21,206 nt of DNA from Clostridiales bacterium (GTDB lineage: Bacteria > Bacillota > Clostridia > Christensenellales > Aristaeellaceae): contig JALFHA010000182.1 of assembly GCA_022776785.1 (NCBI GenBank), positions 1 through 21,206 of the forward strand. Direction: 5' to 3'. The position numbers and the translations under genes were made by a program. How positions within the stretch are numbered: the stretch's first letter is position 1; each line of letters starts with the position of its first letter. Below the pieces are notes generated by a model. The model was not told where the DNA came from and made no database searches. It saw nothing but the letters and a program-made list of their open reading frames with translations. This document shows positions 1 through 7,017 of this stretch, in pieces.

Positions 1-77
1 GGCAGCCCAATGTTCCCTTATTGTTCAAAAGAAAAAGCAGTTTCAGAGCAGGATGCGAAGCATCCTACGATTGAAAC
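1..77 (+). repeat. Partial copy of a multi-hairpin intergenic repeat (family R2, copy 1)
   Basis: The window opens inside a copy of the element seen in full at 3507-3626. GGCAGCCCAA at 1-10 matches 3561-3570. The end matches the distal hairpin: GTTTC and GAAAC arms enclose a stem of AGGATGC and GCATCCT with a GAA loop (about 49-66). The corresponding stem at 3606-3615 is AGGGC/GCCC with the same GAA loop. The stem sequence differs but pairing is kept. The part in between is A/T-rich and diverged. No gene is visible in 1-370. Confidence 0.6.
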
Positions 78-116
78 GGGGGCTGATTCTGTAAAGCTAG
101 ATTTTAGCCGCAAAAT

Positions 117-157
117 AGTATAAAAGGAGAACGGGCTGAACAATCAACCCGTTCCCC
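117..157 (-). terminator. Intrinsic terminator downstream of lacZ
   Basis: The arms are GGAGAACGGG (126-135) and CCCGTTCCCC (148-157), giving 10 pairs with one G-U pair and a 12-nt loop. Read on the minus strand the stem is followed by TTTTATAC, a moderate U-tract. It is the first classical terminator after the lacZ stop at 371. A weaker U-rich stretch on the plus side (CTTTTAACC) could make it bidirectional. Confidence 0.65.
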
Positions 158-206
158 CTGCTTTTAACCTGTTTTGCGTTAGAATCCTGCTTGCGCGAAG
201 CCCCCC

Positions 207-232
207 CGTCAGGTATCGCTTCGCTCCCTGAC
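207..232. repeat. Small hairpin repeat with GCTTCGC loop (family R3, copy 1)
   Basis: CGTCAGGTATCGCTTCGC (207-224) is identical to 14018-14035 and close to 18456-18473. Here it forms a hairpin with arms GTCAGG (208-213) and CCTGAC (227-232). It lies among other small palindromes in the gap downstream of lacZ. No function can be assigned. Confidence 0.55.
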
Positions 233-266
233 TGCTTTTACAGAATTGCTTCGCAAATGGGTTACG

Positions 267-351
267 TTAGGGCTGCGCCCTAAAACCTGCTTGGGGCGCC
301 GCCCCAAACCCCGCAAGGGATTTCATCCCTTGACCCTTCTTCGCTTCGCGC
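267..351 (-). repeat. Multi-hairpin intergenic repeat downstream of lacZ (family R2, copy 3)
   Basis: Read on the minus strand, the element starts 20 nt after the lacZ stop with GCGCGAAGCGAAGAAGGG. It continues with a hairpin AAGGGAT-GAA... (315-331), a hairpin TTGGGGC/GCCCCAA (291-307) and TTAGGGC/GCCCTAA (267-283). The first three parts occur in the same order in the copy at 3507-3626, which is in the opposite orientation. The hairpin arms differ between copies by changes that preserve pairing. Confidence 0.65.
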
Positions 352-370
352 TTATCCTTGCAGCTTTACA

Positions 371-3300
371 TCACACCACGCCCACAAAGCGGAACGTGAA
401 CTCCATCCTCTTGCTCACATCGAGCAGATATTCGTCATGCGTCCTCGCGCCCCAGCTATTGTCGCCGCCCACGCCCATCTGCATCTTCGCGCAACGGATG
501 ACCGTGTAATGCACCGGCGGCAGCTCGTCCTCGTGCTGCGCGCACTCCAGCTCGTGCGGCGTGTACGGCAGTGCGGAGAACTCCATGCCCTCGCCCATGA
601 AGCGCAGGCCGTGGCCGCGCCTGTCGCGCACCTCGGCCCAGCGCACGCCCGTGCGGTTGCCGCACTCCTGCGGCACGAGGTAGTGCGCCAGATTGTCGCG
701 CGGGGTCGTCTCGAAGATGCCCAGCCGCGCGCCCTCGCGGCGATCGACGTAGTTCTCGCCCGGGCCGTAGCCGTAGTAGCGCACGCGGTCGTAATCCGCG
801 TCGAGCTTCATCATCATGCCGAACTCGGGCATTTCGCTCAGGCCCTCCACCGGGTCATAGCCGAGCGTCACGGCGATCTCGCCGCAGGGGTGCACCGTGT
901 AGGTCACGTCACAGCGGGCCGCGGGCGTCGTGGGCAGGTTGTAGATGAAGCGGATGGACACCGCGCCGTCCTCGTGCTCCGTGACGGCGGGGCGCTCGAA
1001 CTCGAAGCCGCCGCCGATGGGCTTGTGCGTCGCGTAGAGCGAGGCCAGCTTCCACTGGCCGTAGCGCGCGGGCATCAGGCAGCCCATGTCGTTGTCGATC
1101 GGCGCGCGCCAGAAGTTGGGCATCGGGATGTTGGCGAGCATCTCCCGCCCGCCCCAGCGGTAGGAGACGAGGCCGCCGTTCAGGTAGGAGAACAGCACGT
1201 CAAAGCACTCGCCCTTCACGCCCAGGTTCAGCGCGCCGTAGACCACGCGCAGCGGCGCGTGCCATGTGCGCTTCCTTTCGCCCGGCACGACGGTCACGCC
1301 CTGCGCAAAGGCGACCTCGTGACCCGCGGGCGCCCACGGCGTCGCGCGCTTCTGCCGGAACGACAGCGTCACCGCGTATTCGCCCGGCATCGTGCGCTTG
1401 CCAAACGGCAGCTCCACCGTGCCCTCGGCAAGCGGCGGCACGTCGGTCTCCAGCGCCGCCTCAGCGATCTTCACGCCGTCGCGCTCGAGAATCGCCACGC
1501 AGTCAAACTCGCTGGTGCGGGTGAACATGCTGCGGTTGTGGATGACCGCGCTCGTCTCGCCCACGTCCGCGACGATGTTCTGATAGTTGTACTTGACCTC
1601 CTGCATCTTCGGGCTCTCGCTGCCGTCGCCGTAGGCGATGCCGTTGCCGCTGAAGTTGTAGTCCGTCGGGCGCTCGCCGTGGTCGCCGCCGTAGGTCTGG
1701 CGCACGCCGCCGTAGCGCCCGCGCTCCGCGATGCTCTGGTCGATGTAGTCCCAGATGAAGCCGCCCTGATACAGGGGCTCCTCGTAGGCGTACTCCGTGT
1801 ACTTGTGCATCGCGCCGTTGGAGTTGCCCATCGCGTGCGTGTACTCGCAGAGGATGAACGGCTTGTCCCTGTGCACGGCGAGGAACTTGCGGATGTCCGC
1901 CACGGAGGTGTACATCTGGCTCTCCATGTCGCTGCTGTCGTTGCGGCGGCGGTCGTTGAACACGCCCTCGTAGTGCACCAGCCGCGTGTCATCCAGCTCG
2001 CGGAAGCGCTGGCTCATCTCAAAGATGACTTCGCCGCCAAAGGACTCGTTGCCGCAGCTCCAGATGAGCACGCAGGCGTGGTTCTTGTCGCGCTGATAGG
2101 TGGCGTTCACGCGGTCGAGCAGGATGTCCAGCCAGTCCATGCGGTTGCCGGGCAGCGCGTACTCGATGGGCTTCTCCCCGCGGATGACCTGATCCCACAC
2201 GCCGTGCGTCTCCATGTTGTTCTCGTCGATGACGTACAGGCCCAGCTCGTCGCACAGGGCGTAGAGCGCGCTGTGGTTGGGATAGTGGCTCGTGCGCACG
2301 GCGTTGATGTTGTTGCGCTTCATGGTGAGCAGATCGCGGCGGATCTTGTCCGGCGTGATGGCGCGGCCCGTCTCGGCGCAGAAGTCGTGGCGATCCGTGC
2401 CCTTGAAGACGATGCGCACGCCGTTCAGGCACATCAAGCCGCCCTTCATCTCAAAGCGGCGGAAGCCCACTCGCTGGCGCACAGCCTCCAGCTCGTTTTC
2501 CTCCGCGCCGACCAGCGTGATATCGAGGTCGTAGAGGTTCGGATGCTCGCTGCTCCAGAGCTTCGGCGCGGCAACCGGCAGGGAGAAGGTCACGCTCTCG
2601 CCTGCGCTCTGCCTGTCCTCCAGAATCGTTTTGCCGCCGTCGCGCAGCGCGATGTTGACGGACACATCCCCCGCGTCGGGCGCAAGCTCCAGCCGGAGCG
2701 CCACGTCGAGCACCGCGTCGGTATAGCGGTCGTCGAGCAGCGTCTTGACGCGCAGGTCGGCGACGTGCGCCGCCCCAATGGCGTAGAGGAACACGTCGCG
2801 GAAGATGCCGCTGAAGCGGAAGAAGTCCTGATCCTCCAGCCAGCTGCCGGAGCACCAGCGCTCCACGCGGCAGGCCAGCTTGTTTTCGCCCTCGATGAGG
2901 TAGGGCGTCAGCTCGAAGTCGTGCGGGGTGAACGAGTCGGACGAGAAGCCGACGTAGTGCCCGTTCAGCCACAGCGCCACGCAGCTCTCCGCGCCCTGGA
3001 AGGAGATGAACACGCGCTTGCCGCGCATTTCCTCCGGCAGGGCGAAGTACTTCACATAGCAGGCCACAGGGTTGAATTCCTGCGGGATCTCGCCCGGCTC
3101 CACGGCCTCGCGGCCATCCCACGGATATTGGACGTTGGCGTACTGCGGCACGCCGTAGCCCTCCATCTGAATGTGCGCAGGCACGGGAATCTCGTCCCAC
3201 GCGTGGCAGTCAAAGTCCGCACCCTCAAAGCCGGGCAGCACCTGCGCGGCGTTTTTGGCGTGGTGGAATTTCCACAGCCCGTTCAGCGAGGCGCGCAGGC

Positions 3301-3427
3301 TGTTTTCACCGGCTTCAAGCTCCGCCCAGCTCGCAAAGCTCTCGTGGTCGGAATGGGCGGGCATGCGGTTCTCCGCGAAAAACGCGGGGCTTTTCAGCTT
3401 GCTTTCATCAAAGCTCATAGCGCTCAT
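371..3427 (-). CDS. lacZ: Beta-galactosidase, LacZ type (glycoside hydrolase family 2)
   Basis: This enzyme hydrolyses terminal beta-D-galactose from lactose-type and oligosaccharide substrates. No signal peptide is visible, so it should act in the cytoplasm. Its 1018 residues match the long LacZ class (E. coli about 1024): N-terminal sugar-binding and Ig-like domains (about 45-325), a TIM barrel (about 325-615) and a C-terminal beta-sandwich (about 730-1010). Family motifs are IWSCGNESFGG with the acid/base Glu461, ILCEYTHAMGNSNG with the nucleophile Glu528, and FWRAPIDND near 771. The start is uncertain. ATG 3427 overlaps the stop of a leader ORF as ATGA. ATG 3418 (MSFDESKL) gives the N-terminus most like homologues, and the longest frame starts at 3442. 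None has a Shine-Dalgarno site at normal spacing. No promoter is evident between it and the upstream permease gene, so it is probably the last gene of that operon. Confidence 0.95.
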   Translation of the reverse strand: MSAMSFDESKLKSPAFFAENRMPAHSDHESFASWAELEAGENSLRASLNGLWKFHHAKNAAQVLPGFEGADFDCHAWDEIPVPAHIQMEGYGVPQYANVQYPWDGREAVEPGEIPQEFNPVACYVKYFALPEEMRGKRVFISFQGAESCVALWLNGHYVGFSSDSFTPHDFELTPYLIEGENKLACRVERWCSGSWLEDQDFFRFSGIFRDVFLYAIGAAHVADLRVKTLLDDRYTDAVLDVALRLELAPDAGDVSVNIALRDGGKTILEDRQSAGESVTFSLPVAAPKLWSSEHPNLYDLDITLVGAEENELEAVRQRVGFRRFEMKGGLMCLNGVRIVFKGTDRHDFCAETGRAITPDKIRRDLLTMKRNNINAVRTSHYPNHSALYALCDELGLYVIDENNMETHGVWDQVIRGEKPIEYALPGNRMDWLDILLDRVNATYQRDKNHACVLIWSCGNESFGGEVIFEMSQRFRELDDTRLVHYEGVFNDRRRNDSSDMESQMYTSVADIRKFLAVHRDKPFILCEYTHAMGNSNGAMHKYTEYAYEEPLYQGGFIWDYIDQSIAERGRYGGVRQTYGGDHGERPTDYNFSGNGIAYGDGSESPKMQEVKYNYQNIVADVGETSAVIHNRSMFTRTSEFDCVAILERDGVKIAEAALETDVPPLAEGTVELPFGKRTMPGEYAVTLSFRQKRATPWAPAGHEVAFAQGVTVVPGERKRTWHAPLRVVYGALNLGVKGECFDVLFSYLNGGLVSYRWGGREMLANIPMPNFWRAPIDNDMGCLMPARYGQWKLASLYATHKPIGGGFEFERPAVTEHEDGAVSIRFIYNLPTTPAARCDVTYTVHPCGEIAVTLGYDPVEGLSEMPEFGMMMKLDADYDRVRYYGYGPGENYVDRREGARLGIFETTPRDNLAHYLVPQECGNRTGVRWAEVRDRRGHGLRFMGEGMEFSALPYTPHELECAQHEDELPPVHYTVIRCAKMQMGVGGDNSWGARTHDEYLLDVSKRMEFTFRFVGVV

Positions 3428-3456
3428 AAAAAAGGGCTGCATGTCAAAGCGAACAT
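3424..3456 (-). CDS. Putative ten-residue leader peptide before lacZ
   Basis: The frame reads MFALTCSPFL and ends in TGA. Its ATG (3456-3454) is 7 nt after the core GGAGG of an AAGGAGGAGG Shine-Dalgarno sequence (3470-3461), the only good ribosome site in front of lacZ. The stop overlaps the lacZ ATG at 3427 as ATGA, an arrangement typical of translational coupling. The whole frame lies within the terminator-like hairpin 3428-3462. Alternatively, one additional T in the T6 run (3433-3428) would fuse this frame to lacZ, so a real N-terminal extension, a sequencing error or slippage is possible. Confidence 0.4.
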   Translation of the reverse strand: MFALTCSPFL

Positions 3457-3462
3457 GCAGCC
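3428..3462 (-). terminator. Terminator-shaped hairpin directly in front of lacZ
   Basis: There is a perfect 10-bp stem, GGCTGCATGT (3462-3453) with ACATGCAGCC (3444-3435), and an 8-nt loop. On the minus strand it is followed by C and six T. This is the shape of an intrinsic terminator, placed between the last permease gene and lacZ. The last G bases of the Shine-Dalgarno sequence lie in the stem base and the leader ORF start codon lies in the stem. It may end the transporter transcript, act as a conditional attenuator of lacZ, or both. Confidence 0.6.
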
Positions 3463-3506
3463 TCCTCCTTTCAAACTGTCGTGCTCTTTCAAAGCTCCGG
3501 AGAAAG

Positions 3507-3626
3507 GCGCGAAGCGAAGAAGGGAGTCTGAGGGATGAAATCCCTCAGGCAGGTTTGGGCGGCAGCCCAACGCTTCCCAAGCAATACGGCTTCCTTGCGT
3601 TTCGGAGGGCGAAGCCCAATCGAAAC
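3507..3626 (+). repeat. Multi-hairpin intergenic repeat upstream of lacZ (family R2, copy 2)
   Basis: This is the full-length copy. In order: GCGCGAAGCGAAGAAGGG; hairpin GAGGGAT/ATCCCTC with its loop; hairpin TTGGGC/GCCCAA (3555-3570); a spacer; and a distal hairpin whose GTTTCG and CGAAAC outer arms enclose AGGGC-GAA-GCCC (to 3626). It is inverted relative to the copy at 267-351, so the two GCGCGAAG ends face lacZ. It fills most of the 230-bp gap between the permease stop and lacZ. No promoter was recognised here. Confidence 0.65.
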
Positions 3627-3659
3627 GTCTCCGCGCACTTTCTCAAACCGGAAACCTTA

Positions 3660-4484
3660 TTACTTCACCGCGCCGGCGACGGCATTGGTAAAGCTCTTTT
3701 GCAGGCAGAAGAAGATAATCACGGTCGGCAGCGAGCAGATCGTCACGCCCGCCATGACCACGCCGTAATCGATGACGTAGCCGCCCATCAGGTTGGAGAC
3801 GAGCATCGGCATGGTGGTGGCGTTGTTGGTTTGCATGATGACCTTCGGCCAGAGGTAGGAGTTCCACGCGTTCATGAAGGTGATGGTCGCGGCGGCCGCG
3901 TAGGTCGGCTTCATCATCGGGATGAACATGCGGATGAAGATCTGGAGCTCGTTCAGGCCGTCGATGCGCGCGGCCTCGATGGTGTCCTTCGGGAAGGTGC
4001 GCGCGCTGTTGCGGAAGTACATGATGAGGAACGGCGTCGCCAGACTGGGCAGGAAGAAGCCAATCCACGTGTTGAGCAGCCCCAGCTTGGAGAACATCTG
4101 GAACAGCGGAACGAGGACGGCCACGAACGGCACCATCATCGCCAGCATGAGGACGCTCATCACGCCGTCCTTCGCCTTGTCGTGGTAGATCTCAAAGCCA
4201 TAGCCCGCGATGGAGCTGACGATCAGCGAGAGCGCCGTCTGCAGGAGGGTCGTCGCAAAGGAGTTCTTCATCGCGGTGAGGACGTCCTGCTGGGCGAAGA
4301 GATTCGTCAGGTTCTCAATCAGGTGCGTGCTGGGGATCATCCGGCCGCCGAGGATCTCCTGCGTGTTGTTGCACGCGGAGATGAAAGCCCAGTACAGCGG
4401 GAAAACGGAGATAAAGGACACGATAATCAGGAACGCATACATGAAGAACCGGGAAACATACTTGGAAACTGCGCCCTCTCTCAT
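3660..4484 (-). CDS. Carbohydrate ABC transporter permease, MalG/GanQ-like (CUT1)
   Basis: This is the second membrane subunit of a binding-protein-dependent sugar importer. It has 274 residues, the usual size for the MalG-type subunit, with about six membrane segments; the first is near residues 13-35 (FLIIVSFISVFPLYWAF). The cytoplasmic EAA loop that contacts the ATPase is present as EAARIDG at 170-176, followed by FIPMMKP. The start codon overlaps the stop of the upstream permease by 4 bp (ATGA), so the two are translationally coupled. No ATPase gene is in the window. Many Bacillota CUT1 systems share a general MsmX-type ATPase encoded elsewhere, which is the likely case here. The sugar transported cannot be read from this protein. 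Confidence 0.93.
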   Translation of the reverse strand: MREGAVSKYVSRFFMYAFLIIVSFISVFPLYWAFISACNNTQEILGGRMIPSTHLIENLTNLFAQQDVLTAMKNSFATTLLQTALSLIVSSIAGYGFEIYHDKAKDGVMSVLMLAMMVPFVAVLVPLFQMFSKLGLLNTWIGFFLPSLATPFLIMYFRNSARTFPKDTIEAARIDGLNELQIFIRMFIPMMKPTYAAAATITFMNAWNSYLWPKVIMQTNNATTMPMLVSNLMGGYVIDYGVVMAGVTICSLPTVIIFFCLQKSFTNAVAGAVK

Positions 4485-5395
4485 CGCTTGTCACCCACTT
4501 TCATCTGAATCGCGGCGAGGATAGCCACCATGATGAGAATGACAAACGACATGGCGGCGGCATAGCCGAAGTTCGGGTTCTTGGTGAACATCGTGTTGTA
4601 GATGTAGTGCGACATCGTGATCGTCATGTTGGCCGGTCCGCCGCGCGTCAGGTTGACAGACTCGTCGAAGAGCTGCAGCGTGCCGTTGGTGGACATGATG
4701 GCCGTCACGAGGATGATCGGCTTGAGCAGCGGGATGGTGATCTTGAAGAGCTGCTGCACCTGATTGGCGCCGTCGATGCGCGCCGCTTCATAAATCGAAT
4801 ACTCGATGCCCTGCATGGCGGAGAGGTAGAAGACCATGTTGTAGCCCGTCCAGCGCCAGATCAAGCCGATGATGATGACGACTTTGGCATACACCGGATC
4901 ATTCAGCCAGTTGATGGCCTCGGAGATCAGCCCCAGCTTGAGCAGCACGGCGTTGACCATGCCGTCGTAGGTGAACAGCGTGCGGAAGATCATGGAGTAG
5001 GCCACCAGACCCGTGGCGCAGGGCAGGAAGATGCAGGTGCGGAACAGGCCGCGGAACTTCAGGTCCCTGTTGTTGAGCAGGGTCGCGAAGATGATGGCCA
5101 GGATCAGCATGATCGGCACCTGAATGATCAGGTAGGCGAAGGTGTTCTTGACGGACTGGATGAACACCTTGTCCTTGAGCATGTAGGCGTAGTTGCGCCA
5201 GAGCGGCTCGGAATACTTCATCGCGGTGGGCAGGCCCCGCTTGAGGGAGGTCAAGAAGGCCTGGAACATCGGCCAGAAGCTGAAGATGAAGATCAGCAGC
5301 GTCGCAGGGAGCAGGAAGGCCCAACCTGCCGCGCTCTGCTTGCGCTCCATTGTCCAGAAGCGCTTCTTCTTCGGCGCGGGAGTCGCATTGGTCAT
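4481..5395 (-). CDS. Carbohydrate ABC transporter permease, MalF/UgpA-like (CUT1)
   Basis: This is the first membrane subunit of the sugar importer, 304 residues. A positively charged N-terminus (PKKKRFW) precedes the first membrane segment at about residues 23-45 (FLLPATLLIFIFSFW). The EAA loop appears as EAARIDGANQ at 203-212, followed by ITIPLLKP. It lacks the large periplasmic loop of enterobacterial MalF and is instead the short MsmF/AraP/UgpA type common in Bacillota. The ribosome site is GAGAGGTGG. It lies 126 bp after the binding-protein gene, with a strong hairpin in the gap that probably sets a lower expression level for the permeases. Confidence 0.93.
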   Translation of the reverse strand: MTNATPAPKKKRFWTMERKQSAAGWAFLLPATLLIFIFSFWPMFQAFLTSLKRGLPTAMKYSEPLWRNYAYMLKDKVFIQSVKNTFAYLIIQVPIMLILAIIFATLLNNRDLKFRGLFRTCIFLPCATGLVAYSMIFRTLFTYDGMVNAVLLKLGLISEAINWLNDPVYAKVVIIIGLIWRWTGYNMVFYLSAMQGIEYSIYEAARIDGANQVQQLFKITIPLLKPIILVTAIMSTNGTLQLFDESVNLTRGGPANMTITMSHYIYNTMFTKNPNFGYAAAMSFVILIMVAILAAIQMKVGDKR

Positions 5396-5470
5396 CGGGA
5401 ATCCACCTCTCTTTTTTTCTCATCGCTTACGCCGCGCGGGAGCTGCGTTCCAAACGGGCGTTAGTGAGAA

Positions 5471-5498
5471 CTGCCGCCCCGGCACGCCGGGGCGGCAG
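5471..5498 (-). other. Intercistronic stem-loop between binding-protein and permease genes
   Basis: There is a perfect 12-bp GC-rich stem, CTGCCGCCCCGG (5471-5482) and its complement (5487-5498), with a CACG loop. Read on the minus strand it is followed by TTCTCAC, not by a U-tract, so it fits an mRNA-stabilising or partial-termination hairpin better than a full terminator. The same position in other sugar operons (malE-malF) keeps the binding protein in excess over the permeases. Confidence 0.7.
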
Positions 5499-5521
5499 CA
5501 TCATACCGGAAAGTCTGTGAA

Positions 5522-6781
5522 TCAGAAGCCCATGGCGAAATTCACGGTATCCTCAGCGGTCTGCAGCTCGGAAGTGAGGTCGCCGCCGTTGATGTAGTTG
5601 GTCAGCGCAGTGCCCAGCGCCTCACGGGCGTCGTAGTAGAACGCGCCGGTCTGGTTGGCCGGAACATGAGCGGTGTACTCAACGATCTTCGCGAAGATGG
5701 CGTCGTCGTTGTAGAACGCGTTGCCCGCCTGATAGTTGGAGCCTTCCTTCGCGCCGGCCCAGGTGCCGATGGCAGAGGTGGACGGGAGGATCTCGTTGTA
5801 GAAGTCGACGTTGCGGTACAGCTTCATGAAGTCAAGCGCAAGGTCGATGTCGGTGCCGTTGGTGAACACCCAAGAAGAGCCGCCGTTGTTGGAGTAGTTG
5901 GTCGCGCCCTCGAGGCCAGGCATCTTGGGCATGTTGGTCAGCGCCCACTTGCCAGCCTGATCCTGCACGCCCATGATGGTGCCGAGGATCCAGCAGCCGT
6001 TGATGGTGCCCACGACAGAGGCGTTGGACAGGGTGCCGCAGTACTCATCCCAGGTGTTGACCTCGATGAAGATGCCTTCCTGCACCATGGTCTTGTAGTA
6101 CTCGAGAACCGCCTTGCAGGCCTCGTTGTTCACGAAGTTCACGGAGCCGTCCTCGTTGAACATGGACGCGCCGCAGGACTGCATCATGATGAGCACGGTA
6201 TCGATAGCGCCAGCCTGACCGGAGAGCATCGGGCGGCCGGTCTTGGCCTTGACGTCCTTGCCGATCTCGATGAAGCGATCCCAGTCGATGTCGGTCAGGT
6301 CATCGATGGTGTAGCCCGCCTCGGCGAGGTAATCGGTGCGGTAGGTGCCCACGACGGTGCCCGCGTCAAACGGGATGCCGTAGTTCTTGCCGTCGACCAC
6401 GGAGTAGGCCAGCTTGCCCTCGGCAAAGCCGTCGAAGTCATACTTGCCGGTGATGTCGGCATAGACCTCGGGGTAGCTGAGCACGAACTTCTGCGCGGAG
6501 TTGTCCTGAATGAGCATGATGTCCGGCAGGTTGGAGATGTCGCCCGCGGAGGCGGCGGTGATGACGCGGGTCTCGACATCCTCGGAGAGAACCTCCTCGA
6601 TGACGATCTCAACGTCGGGGTGATCCTTCTGGTACATTTCCTTGGCGACCTTCATCGCCGCGATGTTGAAGTTGGGGTCCCAGGTCCAGATGGTGATCTT
6701 GCCATCCTCGGCGGCAAAAGCGACGCTGCACAGGGTCAGCACCATCGCCAGCGCGAGGGCCAGAGAGACAAGCTTCTTCAT
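5522..6781 (-). CDS. Extracellular solute-binding protein (family 1) of a carbohydrate ABC transporter
   Basis: This 419-residue protein binds the sugar outside the membrane and delivers it to the two permeases encoded downstream. Residues 1-23 form a signal peptide (MKKLVSLALALAMV then LTLCSVAFA) with a type I cleavage site, AFA-AED. The mature start AEDGKITIWTWDPN and later KIVEYTAHVPANQTG region are typical of MalE/family 1 proteins. The only Cys near the signal (LTLCS) does not fit a lipobox well, because Leu instead of Gly/Ala/Ser precedes it. Membrane anchoring is therefore unclear, which is odd for a Gram-positive binding protein. The ribosome site is AAGGAGG, spaced well before ATG 6781. 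It is the first gene of the transporter operon. Confidence 0.93.
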   Translation of the reverse strand: MKKLVSLALALAMVLTLCSVAFAAEDGKITIWTWDPNFNIAAMKVAKEMYQKDHPDVEIVIEEVLSEDVETRVITAASAGDISNLPDIMLIQDNSAQKFVLSYPEVYADITGKYDFDGFAEGKLAYSVVDGKNYGIPFDAGTVVGTYRTDYLAEAGYTIDDLTDIDWDRFIEIGKDVKAKTGRPMLSGQAGAIDTVLIMMQSCGASMFNEDGSVNFVNNEACKAVLEYYKTMVQEGIFIEVNTWDEYCGTLSNASVVGTINGCWILGTIMGVQDQAGKWALTNMPKMPGLEGATNYSNNGGSSWVFTNGTDIDLALDFMKLYRNVDFYNEILPSTSAIGTWAGAKEGSNYQAGNAFYNDDAIFAKIVEYTAHVPANQTGAFYYDAREALGTALTNYINGGDLTSELQTAEDTVNFAMGF

Positions 6782-6846
6782 AGATACGTTCCTCCTTGAT
6801 CGGTTTTGTTCAGTTCTCCCTATTCTCGAACTGATTTGTTGGTATC

Positions 6847-6875
6847 ATTATAGTATGGAGAAAATGCCTATTGTG
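6847..6875 (-). promoter_or_regulatory. Promoter of the sugar transporter operon
   Basis: On the minus strand a perfect TATAAT (6852-6847) lies 65 bp before the binding-protein ATG. At the 17-bp position the -35 hexamer would be CACAAT (6875-6870), a poor match, as expected for an activator-dependent promoter. The expected start is near 6840. The early transcript holds an inverted repeat CAGTTC/GAACTG (6811-6833). Confidence 0.65.
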
Positions 6876-6877
6876 CG

Positions 6878-6911
6878 CATATTCGATTCAATCCTTTTCA
6901 TTTTCGATTCT
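6878..6911 (-). promoter_or_regulatory. Candidate AraC-type operator (two direct repeats)
   Basis: CATATTCGATTCA (6878-6890) and CATTTTCGATTCT (6899-6911) match at 11 of 13 bases and are offset by exactly 21 bp, two helical turns. The proximal repeat abuts the weak -35 region of the transporter promoter. Two direct half-sites next to -35 is the classic layout for an AraC-family activator, and such a gene lies just upstream (7018-7941). Confidence 0.6.
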
Positions 6912-6973
6912 ATTTTTGTCCTATCCGCTCAGCTTTTCCCCCGTTCGCATGGTCGTAACCTCCAGTTGTATGC

Positions 6974-7008
6974 AAAAACGGAGGCAGAAATGCGCATTTC
7001 TGCCTCCG
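6974..7008 (-). terminator. Strong intrinsic terminator of the AraC-regulator gene
   Basis: A perfect 30-nt palindrome (6979-7008; arms CGGAGGCAGAAAT, loop GCGC) starts 10 bp after the regulator stop codon. On the minus strand it is followed by TTTTTGC. It separates regulator transcription from the transporter promoter. Confidence 0.85.
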
Positions 7009-7017
7009 CCGCCCGCT

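Noticed and set aside
246..509. 87-codon plus-strand frame crossing the lacZ end
   Set aside because: It runs through the hairpin repeat and antisense lacZ, with no ribosome site.
437..3538. Open frame of 1033 codons on the plus strand opposite lacZ
   Set aside because: Product is dominated by His, Arg, Ala and Val with no domain signature; it is the antisense frame of a GC-rich gene whose codons end in G or C.
6811..6833. CAGTTC/GAACTG hairpin as a riboswitch in the transporter leader
   Set aside because: The leader is only about 60 nt and shows no known aptamer motif; it may be at most an operator or small stem.
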